From Brienomyrus brachyistius (Eukaryota > Chordata > Actinopteri > Osteoglossiformes > Mormyridae): DNA of 64,000 bases. Each line of letters starts with the position of its first letter. The first letter of the stretch is position 1. A program made the position numbers and the translations under genes. Location of the stretch: the NCBI RefSeq assembly GCF_023856365.1, contig NW_026042809.1:30381-94380 (forward strand), in the 5' to 3' direction. Shown in pieces: positions 32,301-44,884 of this stretch. Below the pieces are notes generated by a model that made no database searches, had not been told where the DNA came from, and saw only the letters and a program-made list of their open reading frames with translations.

Positions 32301-33120
32301 GATTGCCAAGTATGATATTCCATGCAAACATCGATTTAAATATCTACAAATGAGAAACTTTATTGGATTATCTCAAAATCAATGCTTGTCAATCCCTCCG
32401 TTATCCACATTGGAAACAGAAATGAAAAAAGATTGCTTTGGAAAGGGAATAATCTCCAAACTATATAATATATTAGTAGAGGGTTCCCCTGAATCTTCTT
32501 TAGGGAAACTTAATGCCTGGAGGGAAGACTTACAGGAGGACTTATCCTCCGAAGACTGGGAGGAGGCATGTGCTGAAGCACAAACACAAACTACCAGTAC
32601 CCGTCTTAAAGTACTGCAATATAATTGGCTAATGAGGACATATGTGACTCCAAAAAAGCTTAATAAGTATAATGGTGATAGCCCAGACTTGTGTTTCAGG
32701 TGTGGAGAGGAGAAAGGGACATTCTTCCACTGTATCTGGGAATGCAATAAAGTACAATTGTTTTGGAAAGAGATCAAACAAGCTCTGGATACTATATTGG
32801 GTATACAATTAGATCTTGACCCTAAACTATTTATTTTAGGTTTATATCCTGATGGACATCTTATGTCTAGAAAGATAATTACCGCCATGGACTTATGTCT
32901 ACTGTTAGCAAAAAGAGTCATAGCACTCTCATGGAGGAAGACCAGTAAACCAAAACTCATTAACTGGATAAAGGAACTGTCCACAACTTTACCTATGGAG
33001 AAAATTACTTACATTGTCAAGGGAAAACTGTCACTTTTTCAAAACATTTGGGGTCCCTTTATGCAATATATGGAAAATGTGGATCTTAGTAGTATTGTGA
33101 ATGAGGCAGATGAGATGTAA
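29352..33120 (+). pseudogene. L1-type ORF2 (AP endonuclease plus reverse transcriptase), frameshifted
   Basis: Three frames hold one polyprotein. The endonuclease starts at MSGGIRIKISSWNCRGL with LLQETH, NIYAPN and GGDFN, then runs into a T tract at 29949-29968 where the end of the domain (SDHSP) continues in another frame. A second shift with stops lies at about 30107-30160. From 30256 the rest is open: PGPDGLP, LLSLDAKKAFDRVEW, GCRQGCPLSPLL, FADDVILFL (catalytic FADD), YLGI, and a C-terminal zinc knuckle CFRCGEEKGTFFHCIWEC (C-x2-C-x8-H-x4-C). Residues bordering the T tract appear to be missing. The long open RT part suggests a recent loss. Confidence 0.88.
29949..29968 (+). repeat. Poly-T tract inside the LINE endonuclease
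   Basis: About 20 T interrupt the endonuclease domain between SNTLFF and LVSGN. It could be a slippage-expanded run or a short replacement. It sits exactly at a frame change. Confidence 0.8.
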
Positions 33121-33252
33121 TTGATGTCGGCCCTCTGCAGCTTCCTAAACTAAAAAAATTTGAGTTTGTAATTTTGAACAATACAGAACAGTACAATTGA
33201 GGTGGAGTTGAGCAACCCTTGGAAAATAGAGAAACTTATTTGTTGTTGGGGT

Positions 33253-33255
33253 TTT

Positions 33256-33290
<35 letters not shown>

Positions 33291-33296
33291 TTTTTT
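33253..33296 (+). repeat. (TTTA)n microsatellite in the LINE 3' UTR
   Basis: Roughly nine tandem TTTA units occur within the 3' UTR of the L1/Tx1 element. Confidence 0.85.
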
Positions 33297-33546
33297 ATGT
33301 TTTTTGGGGGTTTTTTTGGGCTTTGTGTTTTTCTTTTATTTGATTAAGTTATTATTTACAGGTCATATTTTGTACTTCCACCTAAATATTTTTCTATCAT
33401 CTTTTAAATGTCTGATTTGCAAGGAAGGTTGATTGATTGTTATACAATAATTTAGTTGCCTTGGATGCTCCTTTCGATGTGGAAGCACTCAAACTTCTGT
33501 AATTTCTGTATTTTTTTAAATTTTAATAAAGATATTGTTGGAAAAA

Positions 33547-33563
33547 AAAAGGCCTAGATGAGG
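33547..33563 (+). repeat. Right target-site duplication of the L1/Tx1 element
   Basis: Partner of 27851-27867. The first four A overlap the element's A tail, so the unambiguous part is ggcctagatgagg. Confidence 0.85.
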
Positions 33564-33598
33564 TGAATGAATGGGCTTGTCACTGTGTGGGATGGCCA

Positions 33599-34339
33599 CA
33601 CCCCTTCAGTACTATGGCCTTATTTGTAAACATATCCAGTCCTGTGATACAGGCCCTCTCATATTCCCTCTATACATGCTTCCTTTGGGCTCTATTTGTG
33701 AACGTTATTATGTAAAATATCATTGCTATGCTGGTGATACGCAGCTCTATCTGCCATTAAAACCTGGTGACTGCTGCTCTCTGGTGGCCCTTTCTAACTG
33801 TCTGGAGGATATTAAGAACAGGACAGCAATGACTTTCGTCCAGATTAATGAAAACAAGACAGAGGTAATGAGTTTTGGTCACTGTTCATGATCTCAGAGA
33901 ACAATTAGGGCCTCATTCAGAAAACTTCCAGTCACATACTAAAAATCTTGGTGTCATCTTTGATTCATCACTGAGTTTGATAAACAAATAAATGCTGTTG
34001 TGAAGGGGTGTTTCTGTCAGCTGAGTTCAATAGCCTGGCTTAAACCACACCTTTCAGCCAAAGACCTGGAGAGTTACTCCTGCTTTTATCCTGATTGGGT
34101 TACTGCCGTTCTCTGTACCCAGGTTTACCAGAAGCATCTTTATTCTGACTACACCTTGTTCAAAACGGTGCTACCAGGCTCTCAACAAAAAATAGACACC
34201 AAATTTCCCCTGTGTTGGCTGCATTGCATTGGCTACCTGTTAAGTTTTGAGAATTTCTGAGAATACAGTTTAAAGATTTCTTATTTCTTTCTAAGGCGAT
34301 ACATGGCATAGGTCCCCAGTCCGTCTCGGAGCTAATTCA
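33599..34339 (+). mobile_element. Decayed LINE reverse transcriptase fragment (copy B)
   Basis: Equivalent of 10690-11430, directly downstream of the L1/Tx1 insertion. It reads GDTQLYLPLKP where copy A has GDTQPYLPLKP. Confidence 0.72.
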
Positions 34340-34348
34340 GCCTTACAC

Positions 34349-34764
34349 CGCTTCTTATTAGATGCATCTCTGTACTGACCCTGCACACACAGGAACACAT
34401 TTTATTTATCTATTTAATCTGACTATTCTGCTTTGCACATCATGTATTTAACATTTATAGTGATTTTATATTTATTACTAGATTATTGTATAACTTTTGC
34501 ACTGTTTTTTGAACTTGGTTGTTGCTTAGTCTTGTTTTTCCATGGAGCACCATTATACCAAAAAGAATTCCTTGTAGGGTCAACCTACTTGGCAATAAAC
34601 CACAGTCTGATTCTGATTATTTTTTGTGTAACATTGTGTAACATTGGCCAATGTCTCTACTTTTACTATATATTTATATTATTTTGACCTACAGCACTTT
34701 GGCACAACATAGATTGTTTTTAAATGTGCTATAGAAATAAAAATAATTCAACTTGATATAGAAA
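34349..34764 (+). mobile_element. Two LINE 3' tails (copy B)
   Basis: Equivalent of 11440-11855. Confidence 0.6.
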
Positions 34765-35809
34765 CATATTTCAAGTCATCCATCTTGCCGAGATGGGGGT
34801 TGCGCTGTGACCCCTGGTGGACAAATTATGCAGCAACAGCACTCATATCATGGTTGAAAGTTCTGTCTTCAGTCTCTCTGTTTCTTTTTAGTTATCATTA
34901 ATTGGCCATTATAAACCAAATGCTGATAGCGATTTATCACAGACTCCTGCATTAATGAATTAAAATATTCATGATGAATAAAGAAGATGAATTGGCGCTA
35001 ATGTGTATTTTTACTGTGTTATTGATGAGATAAATATTACAGTACATGGATCGCTCTGGTGTCTCAGAAATTGTCTCCATTTTTTCATACAAATTTATCA
35101 TTAGTACAGTAGTGCTTGCAGTTCACAAATGCTTTGGCCTACAAACAATTTGGTTCGCAAAAACTAAATTTGGTCAATGAACAAACTCGACCAGATTCCT
35201 TTTTTTATACTAGTGTAACACCGGCAGGGCGCATATCCCAGCATGCCCCGCGTACAATTGTAAATAGAAGGACCACGACAGGCACCCAACAAGCACCGAA
35301 CCCAAATACACAGATGGGAAACACAATGTTGTCAGAAGCTGAACTGCGAAATGCAGATGCAGTGATAGATTTACACAAACTAAATACACGTTAGGAGCGG
35401 ACAGGGTATACACACAAGACATGGGCAAAGTGTAAAGTGAGGTAGACCTTCAACAGCACGTCAGTCCATTGCAGGGCAATGGAAGCTGGAGAAATGCCAT
35501 GTGAACAGCAGAAATGTGGTCATACAGGATGTGAGGGTGAGACTGTGTGCTGTATACAGAGGGTCTGACCTCACGGCTTTGTTTCAGTCTTTAGTATTGT
35601 GATGACATTGTGATAGCCCAGTGATAACTATACTGGATGGGTGGTACCCCTTCAAAGAGCAAGGGGAGATGGGATACCATTGTGGTATGCAAGCAGGTCC
35701 TCAGGGTTGTCACACATGTTTTTCTGAGGTGTACACTGCTGGTTGCTTGAGCCCCTGGATGAGACACTGGTCAGTGCCCTGCAGAATCGCTGTGGGCAGT
35801 GTGAGGACT

Positions 35810-37060
35810 TCTGCCCTCTCAGTTAAACAATAGGTGCAGGGACTGAGTCAAATGAGTCTCTCTGCATCCTGCTTAATGATATCAAGGGGTTGTGTAGGCG
35901 TGTCTGTGCTCACATGGCTCTATCAGTACAGAGTGAACTGGCCAGGGATCAGTTTATCTAGACACTTAACCCCAGATAGCTCACATTCAGACACAGCCAA
36001 CCCCTCTGCGGCCCTAGACGAGGCCCTGGAACTGGCTTTGGAGAGAGAAATTGTGGGCAGCAAGGTGGCGGGGAACGAGGCGGGAGAAATCAACCAAGCT
36101 GTAAACGCCAAAGGGCTTGGAGGACCCAGGCCCTCAGGTTTACTTCCTGGAGGCAGACTGCCTGTAGGCTGACAGGCAGCAGCACCCCCCCCCACCCCTC
36201 AATCCTCAGACAGTGTCCCAAGTTCACCGCCACCCAGGGTTCCGCCAAGGGCACGCATAGCCGGGAAGATGTGGGCCAACAAGGTTAATTTCCGGAACTT
36301 CCTTGTTGACACCGGGGAGGTGGCCCTGCTGCCACCTGCTGCAGAGGTGGTGACTATGGATTGGACTCACAGAGGCAACTTCTGTCACATACCCACCATA
36401 GTGATGTGAGTCGCATGTACTGCCCTAGTCCATACAGGTTCCACTGCAACCCTGGTGAGACCAGACACTGTCTAGAACTGACATTGGTGCAGGTGAGAAC
36501 AATGACTGGTGACCTGGCCCCTTTAAGAGGGACGGGGTTGTTCCCTTTTGACATGGGGGGTTTAGTTGTGAATAGTAACTATGTGGATGGCTGACATGCT
36601 CGATCCCTCCATCCTGGGCCTGAATTTCCCCCGGAGCACGGCATGTGTGCTGGACTTTGGGCACAACATGCTGAGATTCCCTGCGGTCCATGTGTACAGT
36701 GGGGCCGCTGGCCCCGCAGCCTCTGCAGCTGACTGCCCACCCCTTACTGCCACTGGGCCTGTACCTCCACATCAGCTAGAGATCCCTTCCTCTGCTACAG
36801 TCACATGGGCCCCTGAGCCCACATGTGTCCCCTCCAGTGTAGCGCTGCAGCCTCACTCACTTCACTGGAGTCTAACGGGGTTTATCAGAGCGACTTACCT
36901 GAAGCTGCCATTGGAGGAGCCCATGATGACCACACGGTTGCCCTTGTGCCACTGCAATCCCACTGCCCTGGTCCTCTACCTCACACCATTGATCCCCTGC
37001 CCCACCCATACGGTTGTGTGCCTCTTCAGGTTTGCAGCCTCCTCCTGCACTGAGCGGCCA
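35810..37060 (+). mobile_element. Decayed LTR-retrotransposon gag/protease fragment (copy B)
   Basis: Equivalent of 12900-14150. The protease triplet at 36308-36316 is preceded by Val (FLVDTG), the usual form. Confidence 0.6.
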
Positions 37061-37216
37061 TTTCAGAAGTTTAATTATTTAATTATACAGTAATACACAC
37101 GTTTCCAACCATTAAAAACATTATCCAGACTTAAAGTCACTTGAATAAAAATATTTAAAAACTTGTTAGCATTTCAATATAGTATCTGGTTGGACTGTGT
37201 ACTTCCTCTTTGTTTA

Positions 37217-37790
37217 CATGGTTAACATAACACTCACAGCACAAAGTATGCTGTCCTCAGCATTCGTATCTCCGCAACATTCCAAAGATCCATCATAGGC
37301 CTTTAGTCTAAAAACAAGCTAAAATGGTCACTGAGAACCTTTGCGTCCATTGATTTCCATCAGCTGTGTTTGGAAAGTTCGAAAGAATTTCTGAGGCTAC
37401 TGAACAGAGCCAGGGTTGCCAGCTCTCACCCATCTGGTGTGACACTCACACCTTCAGACTCTCACGCTCACGCAAGAAATCTTATTAAATCTTAGGGCAA
37501 ATCTATATTATTTCATTATAAACCTAAAATTCGCTATATCAAATGCACTGGGGTACTTTGAAAACCCTGCAAACTTTTTACAAGGTAATAAAACTGTTAC
37601 GTACATGTAAATCTGTGTGCATACTTGTTTCAAACTGAAAATCTTATGCCAGCCAGCTAAACAAATTAGACAACCCTGCTACAGGGCTCTCTGTTCAGTT
37701 TTCGCTGAATGCTAAGGCTTCCCAGGCAAGCTACTGACCCTCCAAATTTCACAGACCTCTCGGCCACCCAGTAATCTGTAACTTTAGTGC
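37217..37790. repeat. Left part of the 3.2-kb block: dispersed repeat DNA (copy B)
   Basis: No coding region. It includes an agggttgccagctctcaccc ... gacactcacaccttcagac stretch typical of a widespread fish repeat. The block 37217-40404 is present in B and C and absent from A. Confidence 0.45.
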
Positions 37791-37807
37791 TGAAAGCCTG
37801 ACAGTGA

Positions 37808-38355
37808 GTGTATCATGTGAGGCAGCTGTGGAAATACAGACTCTCGTCTGTGCCACAAAAAACCTTCTACAGCGGCAATGTGGGATCTGTGCTCTCCGGG
37901 AGCATAACTGCTCGGTACGGCAGCTCCAGCTCTGAGGGCCGCCGAGTCCCGCTGAGGGTGATACGATGCGCCCAGAGAATCACCAGGACAGAACTGCCGC
38001 CCTGCATAAGTCCCCGGGGCCTTATGGCCGGGACTGAGAGGCCGAGGAGAAGCTTCTACCCCCGGCCAGTAGGATCATTAACATCACAGATTAAAAGCTA
38101 AAATATGCTATAACTACAATCTGTACTTTAAACATTTCTACATATTTTTTATACATTTTCATCTTTACTTTTTATATACCTTTTATTGTTATATTTTCTT
38201 ATTATCTTTCTGTAGTTTCAGTTAATTCACGTTGTTTAATTTTGATGTCTTTTTACTAGTGTGTTTATTACACCGACTGGAGTAACGACAATTTCATTTC
38301 GCTGCCAGTGTACCACTACATTTGTACGACAAATAAAAATCTTGAATTTATTGTG
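37808..38355 (+). mobile_element. Non-LTR retrotransposon tail with 3' UTR (copy B)
   Basis: The + strand encodes QKTFYSGNVGSVLSGSITA, RYGSSSSEGRR, VIRCAQRITRTELPP and RSFYPRPVGSL. These are the C-terminal LINE polymerase motifs FYxGxxxSVLSxSIT, AQxITxxxLP and SFYPxA, with an internal deletion. The 3' UTR ends acgacaaataaaaatcttga, a common fish LINE tail. This is the same broad type as the antisense fragment at 18779-19170 but a different copy. Confidence 0.7.
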
Positions 38356-38365
38356 TTACCCCCAT

Positions 38366-39779
38366 CACATTATTTAATGTGTTCCTCATGAATTTCATTG
38401 TTTTCCTCAAAATAAACACGTATTCCAATTTTGGTTCTTGCAACACATTTCCAAAAAAGTTGGGACAGGAGCGATTTAGGGCCAGTAGTGAGGTAAATTG
38501 GTTAAATAATGATGTGATTTGAAACAAGTGATGTCAACAGGTGATTGTAATTATGATTTGGTACAAAAGCAGCACAAATACGTGAGAAAATTATTGAAAT
38601 GTTTAAAAACAATGTTCCTCAAAGAACGACAGGAAGAGATTTGGATATTTCACCTTCATCAGTGCATACCATAATTAAAAGATTGAAGGAATCTGAAGCA
38701 ATTTCAGTGCGTAAAGGACAAGGAAGCAAGCCTAAGTTGAACTACCGTGATCTCCGATCCCTCAGCATCCCACTGCATCAAGAATCGTCATTCATCTATA
38801 AGCGATATGACCACATATGACTACTTTGGCAAACCTTTGTCAAGTACCACAATACGTAGTTACATCCACAAATGCCAGTTAAAACTGTACTGTGCCAAAA
38901 GCAAGCCCCATCTTAACAGTGTCCAGAAGCGCCGTCGGCTTCTCTGGGCTCAGAACGCATCTGAGTTGGACCATCACACAGTGAAAACGTGTACTGTGGT
39001 CAGATGAATCAGTATTTCAGGTATTTTTTGTGAGAAATGGATGCCGTGTGCTCCAGACCAAAGAAGAAAAGGATCACCCAGACTGTTACCAGCAATAAGT
39101 CCAAAAGCCAGGGTCTGTCATGGTATGGGGTTGTGTCAGTGCCCTTGGCAAAGGTAACTTGCAGTTCTGTGATGGCACCATTAATGCTGAAAAGTACATA
39201 GAGATTTTGGAGCACAATATGTTACCTTCAAGAAGACATTTTTTCCAGGGACGCCCATGCATTTTTCAACAAACAATGCGAAACCACATTCTGCACACAT
39301 TACAAAGTCCTGGCTGTGGAGGAAGAGGGTATGGGTACTTGACTGCCTGCAGTCCCGACCTGTCTCCAATAGAGAATGTGTGGTTCATTTTGAAGCGCAA
39401 TATGTGACAACGAAGACCCCGTACTGTTGTCCGCTTTAAGACTTGTTTGCAGGAAGAATGGGACAAAATTACACCTGAAACACTACATCACTTGGTGTCT
39501 TCAGTCCCTAAATGTCTTTTAAGTGTTGTGAAAAGGAATGGCGACATTACAAAGTACTAAATGCTTTACTGTCCCAACTTTTTTTGAAATGTGTTCTAAG
39601 AACCAAAATTGGAATACGTGTTTGAAAAAGAACAATGAAATTCACGAGGAACACATTAAATAATGTGCTGTTGTATTGTTTTCAATGTAATACAGGTCAA
39701 AGATAATTTAACAAAGTGCTGTTTTCAGTTTGATTTTCATTTTACATACCATCCCAACTTTTTCTGATTTGGGGTTGTA
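38366..39779 (+). mobile_element. Tc1/mariner-like DNA transposon, left end truncated (copy B)
   Basis: Subterminal inverted repeats of about 100 bp face each other: 38366-38468 (cacattatttaatgtgttcc ... aaaaagttgggacag) and 39570-39667 (ctgtcccaacttttt ... cattaaataatgtg). The outer right end (catcccaactttttctgatt tggggttgta, 39750-39779) has no left partner, so the left end is missing where it abuts the LINE tail. It carries a decayed transposase. Confidence 0.78.
38584..39560 (+). pseudogene. Tc1-like transposase, multiple frameshifts (copy B)
   Basis: The N-terminal helix-turn-helix part reads RTTGRDLDISPSSVHTIIKR. Catalytic-core pieces in several frames follow: FGKPLSSTTIRSYIHKCQL, SVQKRRRLLWAQ, SDESVFQVF (first catalytic Asp region), SVMVWGCVSALGKG, NNAKPHSAHITKSW (where the second Asp before NAKPH is Asn), and SPDLSPIENVW (catalytic Glu region). 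It ends near NGDITKY and a TAA at 39558-39560. At least three frame changes make it inactive. Confidence 0.82.
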
Positions 39780-40404
39780 AAATGTGAACACAAAAGCTTT
39801 TTTTGTGTGAACATTATAAAACAGATTAATTCGTATTAAACAATTTCAAAGACATAGACATCTAATATGTGTGTGTCTGTGAGAGAGAGCATTTCAATTA
39901 ATGCCTATAGTTCAATATTTGTTATATGTGCTGAATTTCATGGTCATCATTTTGGAAAAAAAGCTACCTAAACCATACGGGACTTAGAAATGGGTTAAAA
40001 CTGACAGGACGATACCAGATATCAAATTGTATGGTTAGGATGAATGTACTGTTAATCATCAGCACCATTGGAGGAGTCATGCATGGTGAGGCAGGGGGAT
40101 ATCTGTACATTAATGGGCGATGCATTACTGGGGATCTTTGGCGCCACCTTTTGACCAGTTACAGTCGTCATCAACATTAAAAAAACATTTCCATTTCCAC
40201 TGCGTGAAAAAACAAATTGCACCCTATTTATAGAGTGGGAGACTACTTTTTGCAAGGATTTATATCTCCTGAAATTGCTTCTTCACAGATAAGCACCAGA
40301 ATGTTCTTTTCCCAGATGGTAGTAGGGACAAAATCTCCTACCACTGATAATTCTGACCATACACAAATTTTTATTTTTCTGCGTCTTGCGATTTTATCGT
40401 ATCA
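39780..40404. other. Right part of the 3.2-kb block, no gene seen (copy B)
   Basis: Non-coding. It starts with a segment (ttgtgtgaacattataaaac) that is the reverse of a stretch near 5475-5500 of the unit. It contains a short GT tract and no recognisable ORF. Copy C has it at 59205-59829. Confidence 0.5.
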
Positions 40405-41000
40405 AAAATAACCAGTAAATCCTATTATTATCCTGCTACCCCCACTCTACCAAAACTCATGAAATGATATGATACATTTGGAGGAGGAAGATTTCTAATT
40501 GATCCTTTATACCCACGAACCAGACCAGTATAAGAAGCTGTATGATGTAAAGCCTCTTTAAATGGGTACAGACTACTTCCGTTTATTGTAATAAGTATCT
40601 CATAAATTTGACTTTACACTTTTGCATGGTATTGATAGATTTTGAAAGTTAATTACTTAACACAATTCTTATTAAAATTGTTCATTATACAACCTGAATG
40701 TCTCAAGGTAGCACATTAGTACAAAAGACGCTGTATGATGTATTATTGTAGCAGTCAGATGTTATTTTAACCAATGTACAGGTTTACCTTTAATTTAATT
40801 CTACAAACATAATCAAAATCACTTGTGAAAAAGACATTTAGTCATTTACTAAGGCAGATACAACCTGTGGAAGCACAGCTAAAAGCATACCATCACCCAT
40901 TATAGAGTGACCCATTGTCTTTGTAACTGAGTAATCACAACTAAGTGCAATTTACTATAATGAAACTGTACACAGAAACTGTAAAGGCAAAGGTAATTTA

Positions 41001-41165
41001 TTATGATGAAATGCTTCCAAAATGCCCAGTGTGCTTCAGCGTTTCTCCTTTTCTCCAGTCGTCGACAGGTCCTGTGTTTATTAGGTGATCTGTGATGTAG
41101 GAGATCCTGAGAATGACTGCTGCTCCAAGGATGATTGGCAGGTGGCTTTTCCCAGGAACAGCGGG
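41001..41165 (-). CDS. Second terminal exon, unidentified (copy B)
   Basis: Equivalent of 14903-15067. One change replaces Ala by Val (GAAVILRIS). Confidence 0.4.
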   Translation of the reverse strand, partial: PAVPGKSHLPIILGAAVILRISYITDHLINTGPVDDWRKGETLKHTGHFGSISS

Positions 41166-41227
41166 CTGGAGATGTAAAGGTGGGATGGAGAAAATAAAGT
41201 GTAGGGGAATACAGAGTACAAACAACC

Positions 41228-42388
41228 ATAAGAAACACACGGCCCATGGCCATATGTCCACAAGACAACCACCCGCCCAACCCGAGAGGGAGCCTACGAG
41301 GGACTAAGGGGGGCCCAACCCCTGTAAAAGGAGGTCCGCAGAGGGGGGACAGACAGCGAGCCCCCCAGTCCCTCCCGCAAGCCCTCCACCGAGGGAAGCG
41401 GGTCCAGGGCCAAAGGGCCCCATCAACCGGGAACACTCCCCTGGCGGACGGTCCCCCCAGTCCGCTCCCCGGCAGGACGGATCACCGCCCACTGTAGCGA
41501 CCCGGCACGTCCCCCCCCTCCCCGACACTGCAGGATGATCTAAGGGAGACCCATACAAACAAAGTGCACCCCCCCCCCCCACCACCCAGGAGCGGACCTG
41601 CGTCAACTGGGGAGCGGCAGACCCCCCGCCCAGCCCAGACCGAACCCTACAATTCGCCTAGAAGGGCTCAGAGCATCCCTAGATACCCCGGACCGCCTGC
41701 CAGGGCCCCACCACGGCGCAGCAGAGCCAAGGACCACCCAGCCCGCAGCCCACAAGAGGAGACGGCCCACACCGGCCAGAGCCGTCTTCTACCTGCTGGG
41801 CCACCCCACACGCGCAGGGCCAGAGACAGAGAGTTAGGGGGGACCCCTCAGCCCCCACTGATTCCCCATCCCATGTTAATGTGAAGTGTGCATGTACATG
41901 TGTGAGAGAGTTGTGTGTTTATGTCTACAATGCATTAAAATTAGTGGGTGCAGTTCGAGTATGAGGGCCCCACCACTGGCACATGGCAGAGTCCCCCATC
42001 CCCCTCCCTGCACCCCAAGGCCCTAATGTAGCATGGACTGTGTATATAACTAAAGTGCAAAAAGCAGGTGAACAGTCGAGGCACGGGCACCCCACCGCTG
42101 GCAGACGGCAGAACCCCACCTGCCTATACCCACCTCCTCAGCCCTAGTGTCATGTGGTGTCTAATGTGCAAGTAAAACCTCCCCACTGCCCCTCAAAGCT
42201 CTAGTGTTGTATGAAATGTGATGTCCGGCCCAGGGGAGCAATAAGGGCGTGCAGGAGTGGGCCCCCCCCGGCACCGGGGCCAGATCCCCGACTGGCCCCG
42301 ATTAGTCCTCATCCCTGACCCCACACAACCGGCAGGGGCGGCCAACCGAGGGGGTTCAGGGGCGCCACATTAACAATTGTTAATAAAC
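41228..42388. repeat. GC-rich repeat-like block (copy B)
   Basis: Equivalent of 15130-16290, with few substitutions. Confidence 0.45.
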
Positions 42389-42530
42389 ATTCCACTATAC
42401 ATCTCAAAATTTAGCACACTTAATTCATTATCTTTGATACTGTTTCAAACATTTAATGTTCCCCAAACAGCAGCAGAAGAACCACAGCTTCATCTTCCTT
42501 GTATTTTGGCTCTTCTCTGTGTCAAGAGCT

Positions 42531-42875
42531 CTACAAGCTCAACTTTAATATTAATTTTCCACCACTTCTACATCTTCTATCTATACCAGACCCACATCTA
42601 TCTCTACACCGCCAGTTTCCTCTCTGAAGAGTCTCAGAAACAATGCCAGCATTGCCTATCACTCTCACACCCTCCCCTCCCTTACACCAGTCCGTCACAC
42701 CTCCCAGTCCCCCCATAACCTCCCCAGCCTGGACAGTGGGGGGTGTCGCTGGTGAGCACTCCTCCAAACCTTTCCTCTCTCCCCAGTCGATCACCTCGTC
42801 CCACAGGTCCCAGGCTCCCCAGTGCTGGTCGTTGGTCCAGGAAACAGCTTTCGGAATTTTCATTCTGGTTAACAT
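42531..42875 (-). other. Unidentified 114-codon ORF (copy C)
   Basis: Same translation as 16433-16777. It spans the arbitrary B/C boundary used here. Confidence 0.25.
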
Positions 42876-42885
42876 AATTAACTAG

Positions 42886-43101
42886 CCGTCTGTGATACTC
42901 TCAAAGCCAAACTAGACACTGTGTATTTTCAACGTACTCCAGACATTTGCTAAATGCTATTCACCAAGAATGCCTATGGAAAGGGATGGAGCCTTCATTG
43001 GCTGCTCGTGGCATCGAGGCTACTCCGATAGAAGCGGCCAAATTGCTAAAACTGTTTCACAACCTATACAGTAACGCTGGCGAAATCAGGACGCTGCTTC
43101 G
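42886..43101 (+). pseudogene. Unidentified exon with 2-nt frameshift (copy C)
   Basis: Same exon as at 284-497, but a TG is duplicated near 42922 (cactgtgtatt against cactgtatt in A, B and D). The shift falls after about 12 codons, so the downstream reading frame is lost. If the exon is functional anywhere, it is not in this copy. Confidence 0.5.
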
Positions 43102-44344
43102 GTACGTTATAACATCGCCATGGTAATGAACCCAGCAAACGGTTAATCTTACTTCAACAACATGGGACATTTAAAAAGTAAACGTATAGGGGCTCTTTTC
43201 AGAATAACATCTTCAGATGAAACGCATTACGACAGACCGGATGAGTAAAACCAATCATATCAACCATAAGGCTTGTTGTTTTTAAGTTTAACACAATTAT
43301 TTTCTCTTACAATTTAAATATAAACAATCACATTACGAAAAATGGCCACAGCATCTACAGTTTAAGCTACTAATTTTAAATATATTTCAATTATATTTTG
43401 CGGCAATATTTGCATGAACTATATTACGACATACAATGAAATATATAATTAACTATGCTAACAAAACATAATCTGAAGAAATAGCAAGAAACATAGGAAG
43501 AGATGCTTCTCACCGCTGCGCCATCGCTCTGTCAGAAAGTTTATGTTCAAACTGCACTGATTTTGTTTCTATGGAAACCAGCGAAATTTTTCATTGGTCG
43601 AAAGGATGAAGATATGTACTGACGCCATTTTCAACGAATGAAAACGAGAATTAATTGTCAGGGCGGGACGAATTTGAAGGTGAACCAATCAATAGTAGTA
43701 TGTTTAGCTCGTGCTTGTTTTGGCTGAGCGTGATTGGATTTGTTGATCTAACCGCCTTCAAGCCCGTAAACCATGTATCTACTTGTCAATGGGAAACCAC
43801 GCAGTTCTGTCTATAAATACTGACTGTAATTTTTTATGACATTATGTCTTTGCTATGCAGTATTACGGTAATGCGTAATACCGCGATGTTTGGGGTGCCC
43901 CGCTGTTTTTTTTCCATAGCTGGTGAACGCAATTAGCATTTTAGCCACGTTGGTAGGTACGCTTTTGAGAAAGAACACTATAGTTCTTGTTATTCACATT
44001 CTGTGTCCTGGTGTTTTTAATTTCTCATAATGTGAACAAAGATATGTCATATACAAGTTTTTTGAGAGACTAAATTTTGGTTTGATTTATAATTTATTTA
44101 ATGGTAAATAAAGTTCTTATATAGCTATTTTAGAATTAGTGCAGTCTTTCGTTTAGAATTAGCGCAATATTCTTAAAAACTGCATGTTCAAACCAAACGC
44201 CATGCCATAATAACTGCTTTACAGATATTTCATTCAGGAATCTATGGAGGGTATACTGTAGGTAGGCCTGTTTGTGTGTGTGTGTGCGCGCGTTTGGGTG
44301 GGTGGTTATGTACATAGTGCTATAAAAACATGTTATTTTGACTT

Positions 44345-44880
44345 TGTAGGGACATGTTTTCGGTCCCGAAAGTAAGATACTGAATTTTATTAAATTCTGT
44401 GAATGCAGTCAAATGAATAATTCAAAAAGTCTTGCATTTTGTTTGGTTGCTTACTGTTACTGCTTGGTAACTACTGCAATGTTTAAGGTTGCCATAGTTA
44501 GGATTGGGGTTACGCCCATACAAATGAATGGAGAATCTCCACAAAGATTCAAATACCTAATCTGTGTGTGTGTGTGTGTGTGTGTGTGGAGTAGGTGTAT
44601 ATTACATTGTGGGGACCAAATGTCCCCCACAATGTGACAAAAACCTGTTATTTTGATGTTTTGGGGGGCATTTTCAGGTACTCACAAAGATCTGTAAATA
44701 CAGTCAAAAAACTAAAAATGCCAAAAGTCTTGTATTTGGTTTGGTTACATATGGTTAAGGTTAGGGGTTGGTAGGGGTTAAAGTTGTCATGTTGGGATTA
44801 CAGTTTTCCCCATAGAAATGAATGGAGAGTCCCCACGAAGATATAATTACATAGCTGTGTGTGTGTGTGTGTTGTGTGTG
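44345..44880. repeat. Dispersed GT-ending repeat modules (copy C)
   Basis: Equivalent of 1741-2280 and close to copy A in sequence. The central GT tract differs slightly in length. Confidence 0.6.
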
Positions 44881-44884
44881 GTAT

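Larger units (their letters stand above)
27868..33550 (+). mobile_element. Full-length L1/Tx1-clade LINE (copy B only)
   Basis: This 5.7-kb non-LTR retrotransposon has two ORFs, a short 5' UTR of about 108 bp starting gtttccggtaatggcggc, and a 3' UTR with AATAAA at 33525-33530 and a terminal A tract. It is flanked by a 17-bp target-site duplication. Because it is missing from the equivalent site in A and C, which keep a single target copy, it inserted into copy B after the duplication, or the allele without it was spread by conversion. ORF1 is open and ORF2 is broken in its first third. Confidence 0.9.
16505..42602. repeat. Tandem segmental duplication, copy B
   Basis: This is the longest copy at 26098 bp. 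The extra length comes from an L1/Tx1-like LINE (27868-33550), a 763-bp insertion inside an Ig exon (26574-27336) with a 136-bp flanking duplication, and the 3.2-kb block 37217-40404. A 193-bp stretch at 24607-24799 takes the place of 537 bp found in copies A and C. Confidence 0.95.

Noticed and set aside
27976..33120. A novel host gene system encoded by the two longest ORFs
   Set aside because: Coiled-coil ORF1, AP endonuclease, FADD reverse transcriptase, zinc knuckle, poly-A tail and target-site duplication identify a standard L1/Tx1-type retrotransposon.
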